DNA of 64,000 bases from the NCBI RefSeq assembly GCF_000017265.1, contig NC_011144.1, positions 2,148,001 to 2,212,000 on the forward strand, read 5' to 3'. The notes beneath the pieces were generated by a model. That model was not told the origin of the DNA. It ran no database searches and saw only the letters and a program-made list of their open reading frames with translations. A program made the translations under genes and the position numbers. Position 1 is the first letter of the stretch. Each line of letters starts with the position of its first letter. This document shows positions 1 to 7,977 of the stretch, one piece after another. Origin of the DNA: Phenylobacterium zucineum HLK1 (lineage in GTDB: Bacteria; Pseudomonadota; Alphaproteobacteria; Caulobacterales; Caulobacteraceae).

Positions 1-1674
1 GCCGCCCACGTGGACGACCGAGCCCGAGAGCGCGACGCGCTCGGCGGGGGTCCAGGCGGCGCTGAGCGTGGCCCGGTGCTTCGGCCGGCGCAGGAGCGCG
101 AGCCCCGTCGCCCGGTCCTCGGCGTCGACATAGGTGTAGTCGGCCCGGGCGGTCACAGCGGCGGAGAGCCGGAGGGCCGCATAGGCCTCCACGCCCTCGG
201 CGCGGGCCCGGCCGACGTTCTCGTAGGAGGTGAAGGCCGCGTTGGACTGGATCAGGTTGCGGATGGTCTGGCGGAAGTAGGTCGCGCCGACCTCCACCCG
301 ACCGCCGAGGGGCTGCTCGAAGCCGACGTCGAAGCCGCGGCTCGTCTCGGGGTCGAGGTCCGGATTGGCGAAGAAGCCGAAGTCCGGGAAGCTGACGAAG
401 AGCTGGGTCAGGCTGGGCGCCTTGAAGCCCGTCCCGTAGCTGGCCTTCAGCCGGGCGCCCGTGGCCGCCAGCTCGTAGACGCCCGCCAGCCGCCAGGTGG
501 CCTCGCCGCCGAACCGGTCGTTGTCGTCGTAGCGGACGCTGGCCGTGAGGTTGAGGTCCCCGGCCGGCTCGAGGTGCAGCTCGGCGAAGGCCGCGCGATT
601 GTCGTTCCGGTAGCGGACGGGCTGGTCCTTCAGCCGCTCGCGTTCGGCCTCGATCCCGGCCACCAGGGCGGCGCCCCGCGGCAGGACCAGGTCGAAGCGC
701 AGGTCGGCCTCGGTGCGATCACCCCTGTTGTAGGTCGGAGCCGCCCCGCCGGGGCCCTGCAGGCGGGTGCGGTAGTCGGCCCGCCCCACGCCGGCGCGGA
801 CCTCCAGCCGATCCGGGACGGCGTCGATGCGCGCCTCGCCGCGGGTGACCAGGCTGCGCGCGTCCTGGCGGGACGGCTCGGCGGCCGGGGCGCTGGGGAA
901 GCCCTCATCGCCGGTGAAGCGCAGGTCGCCGTCCGACCATCGGACGGTCCCGTCCAGCTCCAGGCGCGCGGAGGGACGGGCGTTCAGCCGGCCCGACAGC
1001 GTCAGGTTCTCGTAGGAATCGGCGTGGCGCGCGCGGCCGGCGGGCAGCAGGGCCAGGGGCGTGGTGTCCGACGCGCCCGTGCGGGCGTGGGCCAGGTCGA
1101 AGGCGAAGCCGACCACCCCGGCCTGTCCGGAGACGCCCGCCCCCTGGTCGAAGGTCTCGTGCGCGCCGCCCTCAAGCCGGGCCCGCAGGCGCAGGGGCCC
1201 GCCGGGCGGGCGGGTGACGATGTTGACCACCCCGCCGATGGCGTCCGAGCCGTAGAGGCCGCTCTGGGGACCCCGCAGGACTTCGATCCGCTCGATGTCG
1301 GAGGTGAGGATCGCGCCGAAGTCGAAGACCCCGCCCTGGCTCGGATCGTTGGCGTCGACGCCGTCGATCAGCACCTTGGTGTGGTTGGCGTTGGCGCCGC
1401 GGATGAACACCGACGCGCGGCCGCCGGTCCCGCCGGTCTGGACGACGTTGAGGCCGGGCGAGAGCTGCAGCGCCTCGGGCAGGCTGCGCCACTGGAAGCG
1501 CTCGATGTCGTCGCGGCGGATGACGGTGACCGAGCTGCCGACGGCGTCGGCGGGGGTCGGGCGGCGATTGGCGGTCACCACCACGTCGTCGACGGTGGCG
1601 GCGTCGGCCCAGGCCGGGCCGGAGATGAGCAGGGTCCCCGCGGCGACGGCGGGGGAAAGAATACGGGAGTTCAT
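1..1674 (-). CDS. btuB: TonB-dependent outer-membrane receptor, BtuB-like (3' end outside window)
   Basis: Outer-membrane receptor that would import vitamin B12 or another corrinoid with TonB energy. The 558 visible codons start at ATG 1674 and stay open to base 1. They show a signal peptide ending near AWADA, a TonB box (VDDVVVTANR), a plug domain with FIRGANANHTKVLIDGVD and IERIEVLRGPQSGLYGSDAI, then beta-barrel repeats. The cobalamin riboswitch directly upstream is the strongest argument for B12 as substrate. The C-terminal barrel strands lie beyond the window. A cobinamide or other corrinoid receptor is the main alternative. Confidence 0.88.
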   Translation of the reverse strand, partial: MNSRILSPAVAAGTLLISGPAWADAATVDDVVVTANRRPTPADAVGSSVTVIRRDDIERFQWRSLPEALQLSPGLNVVQTGGTGGRASVFIRGANANHTKVLIDGVDANDPSQGGVFDFGAILTSDIERIEVLRGPQSGLYGSDAIGGVVNIVTRPPGGPLRLRARLEGGAHETFDQGAGVSGQAGVVGFAFDLAHARTGASDTTPLALLPAGRARHADSYENLTLSGRLNARPSARLELDGTVRWSDGDLRFTGDEGFPSAPAAEPSRQDARSLVTRGEARIDAVPDRLEVRAGVGRADYRTRLQGPGGAAPTYNRGDRTEADLRFDLVLPRGAALVAGIEAERERLKDQPVRYRNDNRAAFAELHLEPAGDLNLTASVRYDDNDRFGGEATWRLAGVYELAATGARLKASYGTGFKAPSLTQLFVSFPDFGFFANPDLDPETSRGFDVGFEQPLGGRVEVGATYFRQTIRNLIQSNAAFTSYENVGRARAEGVEAYAALRLSAAVTARADYTYVDAEDRATGLALLRRPKHRATLSAAWTPAERVALSGSVVHVGG

Positions 1675-1785
1675 GCGCGAACCTCGCGGGACGTGACACG
1701 TCACCGCGAATGGAGACCGCCCGGCCGGAGGCGCGGGAGCGCCCTACGGCCGGTCAATCCACATCGGCGCACCCCGTCCGACGCG

Positions 1786-1976
1786 TTCGCGCGTGACCAC
1801 GGCTCGTGGCAGGTCTCCTGGCTCGCGGGTCAGGGCCCTCGACCGGCCTTCCCAGGACCTTGCGGTCCCAGTGGCTTTGGGTGGTCGAAGGCTCGCCGCT
1901 TACAGTTGCGGGGGCAGCCGCGGCCTTGTGCGCAAGCGCACGCACCGCATTCCCTATTCAGCCCTTTCGGGCGCCA
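1786..1976 (-). promoter_or_regulatory. Cobalamin riboswitch (AdoCbl type)
   Basis: Read on the minus strand, this leader has the B12 box core GCCACTGGGACC (complement of about 1863-1875), the GGGAATGCGGTG segment near 1939-1954, CCCCCGCAACTGTAAGCGG near 1897-1915 and GAGCCAGGAGACCTGCC near 1809-1827. These are the conserved blocks of cobalamin riboswitches in the right order. It ends about 110 nt before the btuB-like start. In between are a GC-rich inverted repeat (CCGGCC..GGCCGG) and a small hairpin, CGCGAGGTTCGCG, touching the weak ribosome binding site, so translational control is plausible. Exact ends are approximate. Confidence 0.93.
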
Positions 1977-2039
1977 CGCCCGGTAAGTGCGCCGCGTCGC
2001 GCGGCCGGTCAAGCTGCCGCAGAGGGAGCCGCGGCCGGG

Positions 2040-2393
2040 CTAGACCTCGTGCCGGTAGCTGGGCTGGTCGATGGCGAGCTGCTCCATCGTGTTCGCCCGC
2101 AGCGCCTCCAGGAGGCCCGGCGTGGCGACGTCGAACTCGCCCGACCGGATGCGTTCGCACAGCTCGGCGTTCAGCTCTTCGAAGGGGCCGCCGTGGCCGA
2201 GCAGCCCGGCCATGCGCTTCTGGGCGGCGGTCTCGGCATGGGGTCCCTGCTTCAGCTCGCGGGTGACGGCGGCCAGGGCGTTGGCGGCGACGCGGGCGAG
2301 GAAGGCGTTGCGCGGATCGAGACCCGGACGGATCTGCTCGATCCAGGCGGCGACGGCCTCGGTCAGCTCCTCGGCTTTCGGATGGGTGATCAC
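2040..2393 (-). CDS. Small DUF6285-type protein, LvaB-like partner of the adjacent phosphotransferase
   Basis: A 117-residue alpha-helical protein with GTG start at 2393. Its start overlaps the stop of the upstream phosphotransferase in a GTGA arrangement, so translation is probably coupled. It has no signal peptide, membrane segment or catalytic motif. I read it as the DUF6285 family by sequence feel (ITHPKAEELTEAVAAWIEQI at the N terminus). Its size and position match LvaB, the small protein needed by the kinase LvaA in Pseudomonas putida levulinate catabolism; that functional link is inference. The name LvaB should not be transferred without an alignment. Confidence 0.7.
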   Translation of the reverse strand: MITHPKAEELTEAVAAWIEQIRPGLDPRNAFLARVAANALAAVTRELKQGPHAETAAQKRMAGLLGHGGPFEELNAELCERIRSGEFDVATPGLLEALRANTMEQLAIDQPSYRHEV

Positions 2394-3382
2394 AGGCCCT
2401 GCTCCAGGAGGACGACGAGGTCGGCTTCGGTTTCGGACACGCGCCGGCCGATCATCGGCCGCTCGACCGACGTCTCGGCCCCGCTGGCCCAGCTCATGTA
2501 CATCAGCAGGCACATGACGCCCCAGCGGAGCGACCCCAGCATCTGCCAGTAGCGGACCCGCTCCAGCGGCACGGGCCGGCCGCCCGCGGCCTCGTAGCCC
2601 GCCAGCAGGTCGGCGTAGTCGCCGAACCCGCCCACCGGGCGGTCGGGTCGGCCGAAGCGCCAGGAGTTGGTGCAGATCCAGCCCATGTCCTCGGCCGGGT
2701 CGCCGACGTGGGACAGCTCCCAGTCCAGGACGGCGGCGACGCCCCTCTCGGGGTCGAACATGATGTTGCCGTTCCGGAAGTCGCCGTGCAGCAGCACCGG
2801 CTCCACCGGCTCCGGCAGGCGGCGGCGCAGGTACTGGAACGCCAGCTCCAGCACCGGGCGCCTGGCCCCGCTGTCGCGGTAGAGCTGCTCGTAGCGGTCG
2901 AGCTCGTCGGCGGCGTTCGAGACGCGCAGGCCGACGTCCGGGACCGGCGTGGCGTGGATGCGGGCCAGCACCTCGCCGCACTGGCGGGCGAGCTTGCCGC
3001 GGACCGCATCGAAGCGCGGATCGGAGACGATCTTGCGGCCCAGGGTCTCGCCCGGCACGGCCCCCATGACGTAGGCCTCGCCCAGGCCGTCGGCCACGTC
3101 GCACACATGCGCCACCGGCGGGACCAGCGCCCCGCTCGCGCCTGCGGCGCGGATCAGCGCGGCCTCGGCGGCGAGCGGCACCGAGCGGGCGTTCTCGGGG
3201 TCGAACGGAACGGTGCGCCGGCGCAGGATCAGGTCCCGGCGGCCGTCCGGCCCCTCCAGGCTGAACGCCCAGGTTTCCATGCTGGCCCCGCCCGACAGGC
3301 GGCCGGCCTGGACCACCTTCGTCCCCGCCCCGCCCAGGCGGGCGGCGAGGCTGTCGAGGCGCTCGCGAACGTCCAATTCCAT
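2390..3382 (-). CDS. Phosphotransferase family protein (APH fold), LvaA / ACAD10-11 kinase-domain-like
   Basis: A 330-residue aminoglycoside-phosphotransferase-fold protein. The catalytic loop HGDFRNGN is at residues 199-206 and the metal-binding LDWE at 219-222, both intact. The N-terminal lobe has the glycine-rich RLSGGASMETWAF. In this family, members linked to acyl-CoA dehydrogenases phosphorylate 4-hydroxyacyl-CoA (LvaA) rather than antibiotics; human ACAD10 and ACAD11 carry the same fold fused to the dehydrogenase. The divergent acyl-CoA dehydrogenase 117 bases away and the coupled small gene support that reading. True aminoglycoside resistance is unlikely. Confidence 0.85.
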   Translation of the reverse strand: MELDVRERLDSLAARLGGAGTKVVQAGRLSGGASMETWAFSLEGPDGRRDLILRRRTVPFDPENARSVPLAAEAALIRAAGASGALVPPVAHVCDVADGLGEAYVMGAVPGETLGRKIVSDPRFDAVRGKLARQCGEVLARIHATPVPDVGLRVSNAADELDRYEQLYRDSGARRPVLELAFQYLRRRLPEPVEPVLLHGDFRNGNIMFDPERGVAAVLDWELSHVGDPAEDMGWICTNSWRFGRPDRPVGGFGDYADLLAGYEAAGGRPVPLERVRYWQMLGSLRWGVMCLLMYMSWASGAETSVERPMIGRRVSETEADLVVLLEQGL

Positions 3383-3498
3383 GACCCGACGGAACCTTCC
3401 GATTGGTCTAGTCTGCCCCCGATCTGGCGGGGCCGCGGCCGGCTTGTAAATGCCTCCGCAGCGTCAACCCCGCCCAAGAAAGGCGTGAGGAAACGGCC

Positions 3499-4836
3499 AT
3501 GGACTTCGACCTGCCCCAGGATCTCGTCGACTACCTCGCCGAGCTGGACGACTTCATCGAACGCGAGATCAGGCCGCTCGAGCAGCAGGACGACAACATC
3601 CGCTTCTTCGACCACCGGCGCGAGTACGCCCGCACCGACTGGGAGAACCAGGGCCTGCCGCGCAAGGAGTGGGAGGAGCTGCTGGCCGAGGCGCGGCGCC
3701 GCGCCGACGCGGCCGGCCACTTCCGCTACGCCTGGCCCGTCGAGATGGGCGGCAAGGGCGGCAGCCAGCTGGCCATGGCGGTGATCCGCGAGCACCTGGC
3801 GGCCAAGGGCCTGGGCCTGCACAACGACCTGCAGAACGAGCACTCGATCGTCGGCAACAACCCGTTCGTGCTGATGTTCAAGAGCTTCGCCACGAACGAA
3901 CAATACGAGCGCTACGCCGACGCCCTGCTGTCGGGGAAGATGCGCACCGCCTTCGGCCTCACCGAACCCAACCACGGCTCGGACGCCACATTCATGGAGA
4001 CCCGCGCGGTCCGCGAGCCCCGCGACGGCAAGCCCGGCTGGCGCATCGACGGCGCGAAGATGTGGACGACCGGCATGCACGTGGCGACCCACTGCATGGT
4101 CTTCGCGCGCACCTCGGGCAAGGACGGCGACGCGACCGGCATCACCTGCTTCATCGTCCCGACCGACAATCCCGGGATCAACGTCGAGGAGTACCTCTGG
4201 ACCTTCAACATGCCGACCGACCACCCGCGGGTGTCGATCAGCGACTGCTGGGTGCCGGAGGATTCCTACTGGGGCGAGATCGACCGGGGCCTGGGCCTGG
4301 GCCAGAGCTTCGTGCACCAGAACCGGATCCGGCAGGCCGCCTCCTCGCTCGGCGCGGCGGTGTTCTGCATCGAGGAGAGCGTGAAGTACGCGCGCAGCCG
4401 CAAGCCGTTCGGCAAGGCGCTGGCCGAGAACCAGGCGATCCAGTGGCCGCTGGTCGAGCTGTCCACCCAGTGCGAGATGCTGCGCCTGCTGATCCGCAAG
4501 ACCGCCTGGCAGATGGACCGCATGGATCACAAGCAGATCGAGAAGGAGATCTCGGACAAGGTCTCGATGTGCAACTACTGGGCGAACCGGCTGGTCTGCG
4601 AGGCGGCCGACCGGGCCATGCAGGTGCATGGCGGCATCGGCTATTCGCGCCACAAGCCCTTCGAGCACATCTACCGCCACCACCGGCGCTACCGGATCAC
4701 CGAGGGCTCGGAGGAGATCCAGATGCGCAAGGTCGCCGCCTACCTGTTCGGCTACCTCGGCCCCCGGCGGCAGATGTTCAAGGAGATCGAGGCGGGCACG
4801 GACTACGTCCAGCCCATCCCCGCCCGGCACGGCTAG
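3499..4836 (+). CDS. Acyl-CoA dehydrogenase family protein (LvaC / ACAD10-11-like)
   Basis: FAD-dependent acyl-CoA dehydrogenase of 445 residues with the usual three-part fold. Visible motifs are AFGLTEPNHGSDAT (substrate and FAD contacts), KMWTTGMHVATHCMVF in the middle beta domain, and VHGGIGYSRHKPFEH with RITEGSEEIQMRKVA near the C terminus, which carries the candidate catalytic glutamate region. The start is ATG 3499 behind GTGAGGAAAC. It is divergent from the phosphotransferase and its small partner. Together they resemble a 4-phosphoacyl-CoA processing set, so its substrate is probably a (hydroxy)acyl-CoA rather than a beta-oxidation intermediate. The substrate itself is not shown by the sequence. 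Confidence 0.9.
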   Translation: MDFDLPQDLVDYLAELDDFIEREIRPLEQQDDNIRFFDHRREYARTDWENQGLPRKEWEELLAEARRRADAAGHFRYAWPVEMGGKGGSQLAMAVIREHLAAKGLGLHNDLQNEHSIVGNNPFVLMFKSFATNEQYERYADALLSGKMRTAFGLTEPNHGSDATFMETRAVREPRDGKPGWRIDGAKMWTTGMHVATHCMVFARTSGKDGDATGITCFIVPTDNPGINVEEYLWTFNMPTDHPRVSISDCWVPEDSYWGEIDRGLGLGQSFVHQNRIRQAASSLGAAVFCIEESVKYARSRKPFGKALAENQAIQWPLVELSTQCEMLRLLIRKTAWQMDRMDHKQIEKEISDKVSMCNYWANRLVCEAADRAMQVHGGIGYSRHKPFEHIYRHHRRYRITEGSEEIQMRKVAAYLFGYLGPRRQMFKEIEAGTDYVQPIPARHG

Positions 4837-4839
4837 CGG

Positions 4840-6252
4840 TCAGGCCGCGGCGGGCTCGGCATAGAGCTGGTCGAAGACCGGCGGCAGGCTGTCGGGCAGG
4901 CCCAGGAGCGGGCCCGAGGAGAGCAGCAGCACGACCTCGTCGCCGGCGAGCCCGCCGAGGGCGGCGGTGGCCTCCTCGGCCGTGCGCACGCCGGCCGCCG
5001 GCACGCCGGCCCGCTCGATCCGCGCGAGGATCTCCTCGAAGCTGGACTGCTGGTGGCTGGCCGCCCCGTGGCTGGGCGGCGGGACGACCAGCACCCTGGC
5101 CGCCCCCTCGAACACCGTGTCGTACCAGGGCAGCGCCTCGCGGTTGCGCCACGAGAAGGTGTGCGGCTCGAACACCACCGTCAGGGGCCGCGCGGGATAG
5201 TGCAGCCGCATCGCCTCGATGGCCGAGCGGGCCTTCTCGTAGGACGAGCCGAAGCCCTCCACGAGCGGGATGCGCGAGGCCGCGGTCAGGCGGTCGAGCC
5301 GGCGGCGGATGCCCTGGAAGCTCTCGACGGCGCGGGCGAGCTGGGCCTCGGTCGCTAGGCCGCGCTCCAGCACATAGGCCGCCACGCCGACGATGTTCTC
5401 GATGTTGTGCGCGCCCAGCAGGGTCGTGGCGAGCTTCAGCCGGCCGCCGCCCGGGGATCGCAGCGTGAAGCGCGTGACGTCGCCGAACGCCACGTCCTCG
5501 GCGCACCAGCCCTCGCAGGGGCCGACGTCGTACCAGACGATGCGGCAGGCGGCCTCGCCCGCGACGGCGCGGATCGCCGGATGGTCGCGCGCCACGAGGA
5601 GCCCGTCGGCCGGCAGCAGCCGCAGCAGCTCGCGGAACGGCGCCTCGTAGTCGGCGAACGTCGGGAAGACGTTGACGTGGTCGTGGACCAGCGAGGTCAG
5701 CAGCACGTCGCGCGGGTGGTAGAGCACGAACTTCGAGCGGTGGTCGGACGGCCCGACGATGTACTCGTCGCCCTCCAGCACGACCTGTGGAGCGGCGCCC
5801 CAGTGGCCGGTGTCCGGAAGCGAGGGCGAGATCGCCCCGATCATCCAGCCGGCGTCGCAGCCCGCCTCGCGCAGCACGTGGGCCAGGAGCGCCGTGCAGG
5901 TGGACTTGCCGAACGAGCCGGCGACGACGGTGTTCAGCTTGCCGGCGGTCGCCTCCCCCACCAGCTCGGGGAAGGTGGTCACGCGCACGCCGCGCCGCCG
6001 CGCCTCGGCGACCTCGGGATTGTCGTCGCCGCCCAGCTTGGCCGAGGCGCCCAGCACCAGCACGTCCAAATCCCGCGGCAGGTTGGCCGGATCGAAGGCG
6101 CGGAAGAAGGGAAAGCCCAGCCCCTCCACGTAGGTGGACATGGGCGGGAAGACGTCCTGGTCCGAGCCCGAGACCTGGTGGCCGGCCTCGCGCATCATCA
6201 GGGCCGCGGCGCTCATGCCGGCGCCGGCGATGCCGGTGAAATGGATGCGCAT
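4840..6252 (-). CDS. mpl: Mur ligase family protein, divergent Mpl (murein tripeptide recycling ligase)
   Basis: A 470-residue Mur ligase. The N terminus MRIHFTGIAGAGMS plus GSDQDVFPPMST is characteristic of Mpl, which joins recycled L-Ala-D-Glu-mDAP tripeptide to UDP-MurNAc. The central ATPase domain has LEGDEY and HRSKFVLYHPRDVLL as in Mpl. Two motifs deviate: the P-loop (residues 111-119) is AGSFGKSTC instead of the usual GTHGKTT, and the DDFAHHPT motif of Mpl is replaced at 332-340 by EGFGSSYEK. ATP binding looks possible (lysine kept), but substrate handling may differ. It faces the acyl-CoA dehydrogenase end to end, with three bases between. Confidence 0.78.
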   Translation of the reverse strand: MRIHFTGIAGAGMSAAALMMREAGHQVSGSDQDVFPPMSTYVEGLGFPFFRAFDPANLPRDLDVLVLGASAKLGGDDNPEVAEARRRGVRVTTFPELVGEATAGKLNTVVAGSFGKSTCTALLAHVLREAGCDAGWMIGAISPSLPDTGHWGAAPQVVLEGDEYIVGPSDHRSKFVLYHPRDVLLTSLVHDHVNVFPTFADYEAPFRELLRLLPADGLLVARDHPAIRAVAGEAACRIVWYDVGPCEGWCAEDVAFGDVTRFTLRSPGGGRLKLATTLLGAHNIENIVGVAAYVLERGLATEAQLARAVESFQGIRRRLDRLTAASRIPLVEGFGSSYEKARSAIEAMRLHYPARPLTVVFEPHTFSWRNREALPWYDTVFEGAARVLVVPPPSHGAASHQQSSFEEILARIERAGVPAAGVRTAEEATAALGGLAGDEVVLLLSSGPLLGLPDSLPPVFDQLYAEPAAA

Positions 6253-6436
6253 GCGCCCTTCCCTGACGAGACGTCCCAGGACCGCTGGTTAGCCGATCCA
6301 TCGGCGCCGTCCAGCCCGGCGCGACAATCGGGCGCCCCTCGCGCCTTTTGATGTTTCGCGGCGCCCGCCGACGGCTCGAGCGTTGAGCCTGTCGGACCGC
6401 CGCGAGTCGCGCGGCCGTCCGAGGAGAGTAGCACCC

Positions 6437-6922
6437 ATGAGCAGCGCCTTCGTGCGCGAGCTGGACGAACTGCCGCCGGAGAGCCCTCCGGAGCGGGTCG
6501 TCAGCCAGCACCCCAACTATGTCACCTCCCGCGGGCTGAAGCTGATCGAGCGCGCCCTCGCCGACCTGGACCAGCGAATCGCCGGCTGCGAGGACGAGGC
6601 GCAGATGGCCTGGCTGCGCCGCGACCAGCGCTACTGGGCGGCGCGTCGGGCCAACGCCCAGGTGGTCGAATCGCCCGCCGATCCCGACGAGGTCGCGTTC
6701 GGCACGCGGGTGACCTTCCGCAAGGACGGCGGCGCGCCCGAGACCGTCGAACTGGTCGGCGAGGATGAGGCCGAGCCCGCGCAGGGCCGGCTGAGCTGGG
6801 TCGCGCCCCTGGCCCGCGCCATGATCGGCGCCATGCCGGGCGAGACGGTGGAGCTGGAGACCCGGACCCCGGCGATTCGGCTCGAGATCCTGGCGGTGGA
6901 ACCGATCCGCCTGCTCAACTGA
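6437..6922 (+). CDS. GreA/GreB-family transcription factor
   Basis: A 161-residue protein with a charged N-terminal helical half (residues about 25-75, containing LKLIERALADLDQRIAG) and a C-terminal domain ending MPGETVELETRTPAIRLEIL, the signature of the GreA/GreB C-terminal fold that binds RNA polymerase. The ATG at 6437 follows GAGGAGAGTAGCACCC and is preferred over a TTG at 6383, which lacks a good ribosome binding site. Length is near that of GreA (158). The N-terminal coiled coil looks shorter than in GreA, so it may be a Gre-like regulator such as the Rnk group rather than the main cleavage factor. Confidence 0.8.
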   Translation: MSSAFVRELDELPPESPPERVVSQHPNYVTSRGLKLIERALADLDQRIAGCEDEAQMAWLRRDQRYWAARRANAQVVESPADPDEVAFGTRVTFRKDGGAPETVELVGEDEAEPAQGRLSWVAPLARAMIGAMPGETVELETRTPAIRLEILAVEPIRLLN

Positions 6923-6936
6923 GGCGGGCGAAGGCG

Positions 6937-6953
6937 TTTACCCCCGCTTAACC
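6937..6953 (+). promoter_or_regulatory. Candidate CtrA box
   Basis: TTTA-N7-TTAACC sits 15 bases after the Gre-like stop. The Caulobacter cell-cycle regulator CtrA binds TTAA-N7-TTAAC, so this is a one-mismatch full site with exact spacing. It points toward the small transcribed-looking unit that ends in the terminator at 7042. I see no clear -10 element. Confidence 0.4.
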
Positions 6954-6959
6954 AAAGCA

Positions 6960-7042
6960 CCGGACCTTGCCCTCGTCTTCCTTGAAGACACCCCACCATC
7001 ACCGACTAATTCCTGCCCGGCGTCCGCGCCGGGCTTTTTTTC
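6960..7042 (+). ncRNA. Candidate small RNA between the Gre-like gene and tRNA-Asn
   Basis: This stretch has no ORF. It contains a short hairpin GTCTTC-CTT-GAAGAC (about 6975-6989), a single-stranded-looking C/A-rich segment (ACCCCACCATCACCGAC), and then a strong intrinsic terminator. A CtrA-like site lies just upstream. The layout of a stem, a C-rich unpaired stretch and a terminator resembles trans-acting bacterial sRNAs. It could equally be only the 3' untranslated end of the Gre-like transcript; the 5' end given is a guess. Confidence 0.35.
7015..7042 (+). terminator. Rho-independent terminator
   Basis: Perfect 8-bp stem GCCCGGCG / CGCCGGGC with loop TCCG, followed by eight T residues (7035-7042). 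It ends transcription coming from the Gre-like gene or from the candidate small RNA. Confidence 0.93.
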
Positions 7043-7135
7043 GTCCGCAGGCCTTCCGAGCGACCTGCTGGAGAGAGGCGACGCCGTGTCGCGCGGGGCG
7101 AGCGGACAAGTCGCCAAAAGATGCGGTGGAGGCGC

Positions 7136-7164
7136 TTGCACACCCCGGCGGGCCCGCGTATATG
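7136..7164 (+). promoter_or_regulatory. Housekeeping promoter of tRNA-Asn
   Basis: TTGCAC at 7136-7141 and TATATG at 7159-7164 are separated by 17 bases, a good -35/-10 pair. The predicted start, around 7171, is about 15 bases before the tRNA. Confidence 0.75.
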
Positions 7165-7185
7165 CCCGGCCCTCGACGGCCCTGA

Positions 7186-7261
7186 TCCTCGGTAGCTCAG
7201 TTGGTAGAGCAGGCGGCTGTTAACCGCCGGGTCGCAGGTTCGAGTCCTGCCCGGGGAGCCA
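7186..7261 (+). tRNA. tRNA-Asn (anticodon GTT)
   Basis: A 76-nt cloverleaf. The acceptor stem is TCCTCGG / CCGGGGA with one T-G wobble, the D-arm segment is TAGCTCAGTTGGTAGAGC, the anticodon stem GGCGG/CCGCC encloses anticodon GTT at 7219-7221, and the T-arm has GGTTCGAGTCC. The discriminator is G and the 3' CCA is encoded (7259-7261). It has its own promoter. Confidence 0.97.
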
Positions 7262-7361
7262 TCGAGACCCTTCCGAAAGCCCGCCCTTCCCTACCCGCCG
7301 CCGGAACAGGCGGCGCGCGCGACCGTTCGGCCTGAAGCTCCCGCTTCGCTCCGGAGGCCGC

Positions 7362-7970
7362 ATGAAGGCGCTCGTGCTCAACTGCACCCTGAAACCCTCG
7401 CCCAAGACCTCCAACACCGAGGCCCTGGCCCGGGTGGTGATGGCCGAATGGGCCAGGGACGGCGTCGAGAGCGAGATCGTCCGGCTGGTCGACCTCGACA
7501 TCCGGCCCGGCGTCGAGAGCGATATGGGCGACGGCGACGAATGGCCGAAGGTGCGGGAGAAGATCGCGGCCTGCGACATCCTCCTGATGGCGACGCCCAC
7601 CTGGATGGGCCAGATGTCCAGCGTCTGCCAGCGGGCGCTGGAGCGGATGGACGCGTTCTTCAGCGAGACCGACGAGGCCGGCCGCTCGATCGCCATGGGC
7701 AAGGTCGCGGGCGTGGTGGTCACCGGCAACGAGGACGGCGCCCACCACATCGTGGCCACCGTCTGCCAGCCGCTGATCGACCTGGGCTTCACGATCCCCG
7801 GCCAGTCGTGGACCTACTGGCACCTGGGGCCGGGGCCCGGCCCCGACTACACCGACACGGACGAGGCGCACGCCTACTCGGACCGCCTCGCCCGCAACGC
7901 CGCCCGCAACCTGGCGTTCGCCGCCCGCGCCCTGGAGGGCCTGCGCTTCCCGCCCCAGGAGACCGGCTGA
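7362..7970 (+). CDS. Flavodoxin-like / NADPH-dependent FMN reductase family protein
   Basis: A 202-residue flavodoxin-fold protein. It begins MKALVLNCTLKPSPKTSNTE, the FMN-phosphate-binding strand-loop of the family, and has the second flavin loop at ATPTWMGQMSSVCQRALERMD. It probably binds FMN and reduces quinones or small molecules in the cytoplasm; the substrate cannot be told. The start at 7362 follows GGAGGCCGC. It is convergent with gloA (7 bases between the stops) and lies 100 bases after tRNA-Asn. Confidence 0.82.
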   Translation: MKALVLNCTLKPSPKTSNTEALARVVMAEWARDGVESEIVRLVDLDIRPGVESDMGDGDEWPKVREKIAACDILLMATPTWMGQMSSVCQRALERMDAFFSETDEAGRSIAMGKVAGVVVTGNEDGAHHIVATVCQPLIDLGFTIPGQSWTYWHLGPGPGPDYTDTDEAHAYSDRLARNAARNLAFAARALEGLRFPPQETG

Positions 7971-7977
7971 CGGGCCG

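Noticed and set aside
10..1986. 658-codon plus-strand frame opposite the BtuB-like receptor
   Set aside because: The minus strand gives a complete TonB-box, plug and barrel pattern with signal peptide and riboswitch. The plus frame is low-complexity Gly/Ala/Arg/Val, a typical shadow in GC-rich DNA, and runs through the riboswitch.
2390..3382. Aminoglycoside resistance gene
   Set aside because: The APH fold is shared by many small-molecule kinases. The coupled small gene and divergent acyl-CoA dehydrogenase point to acyl-CoA metabolism.
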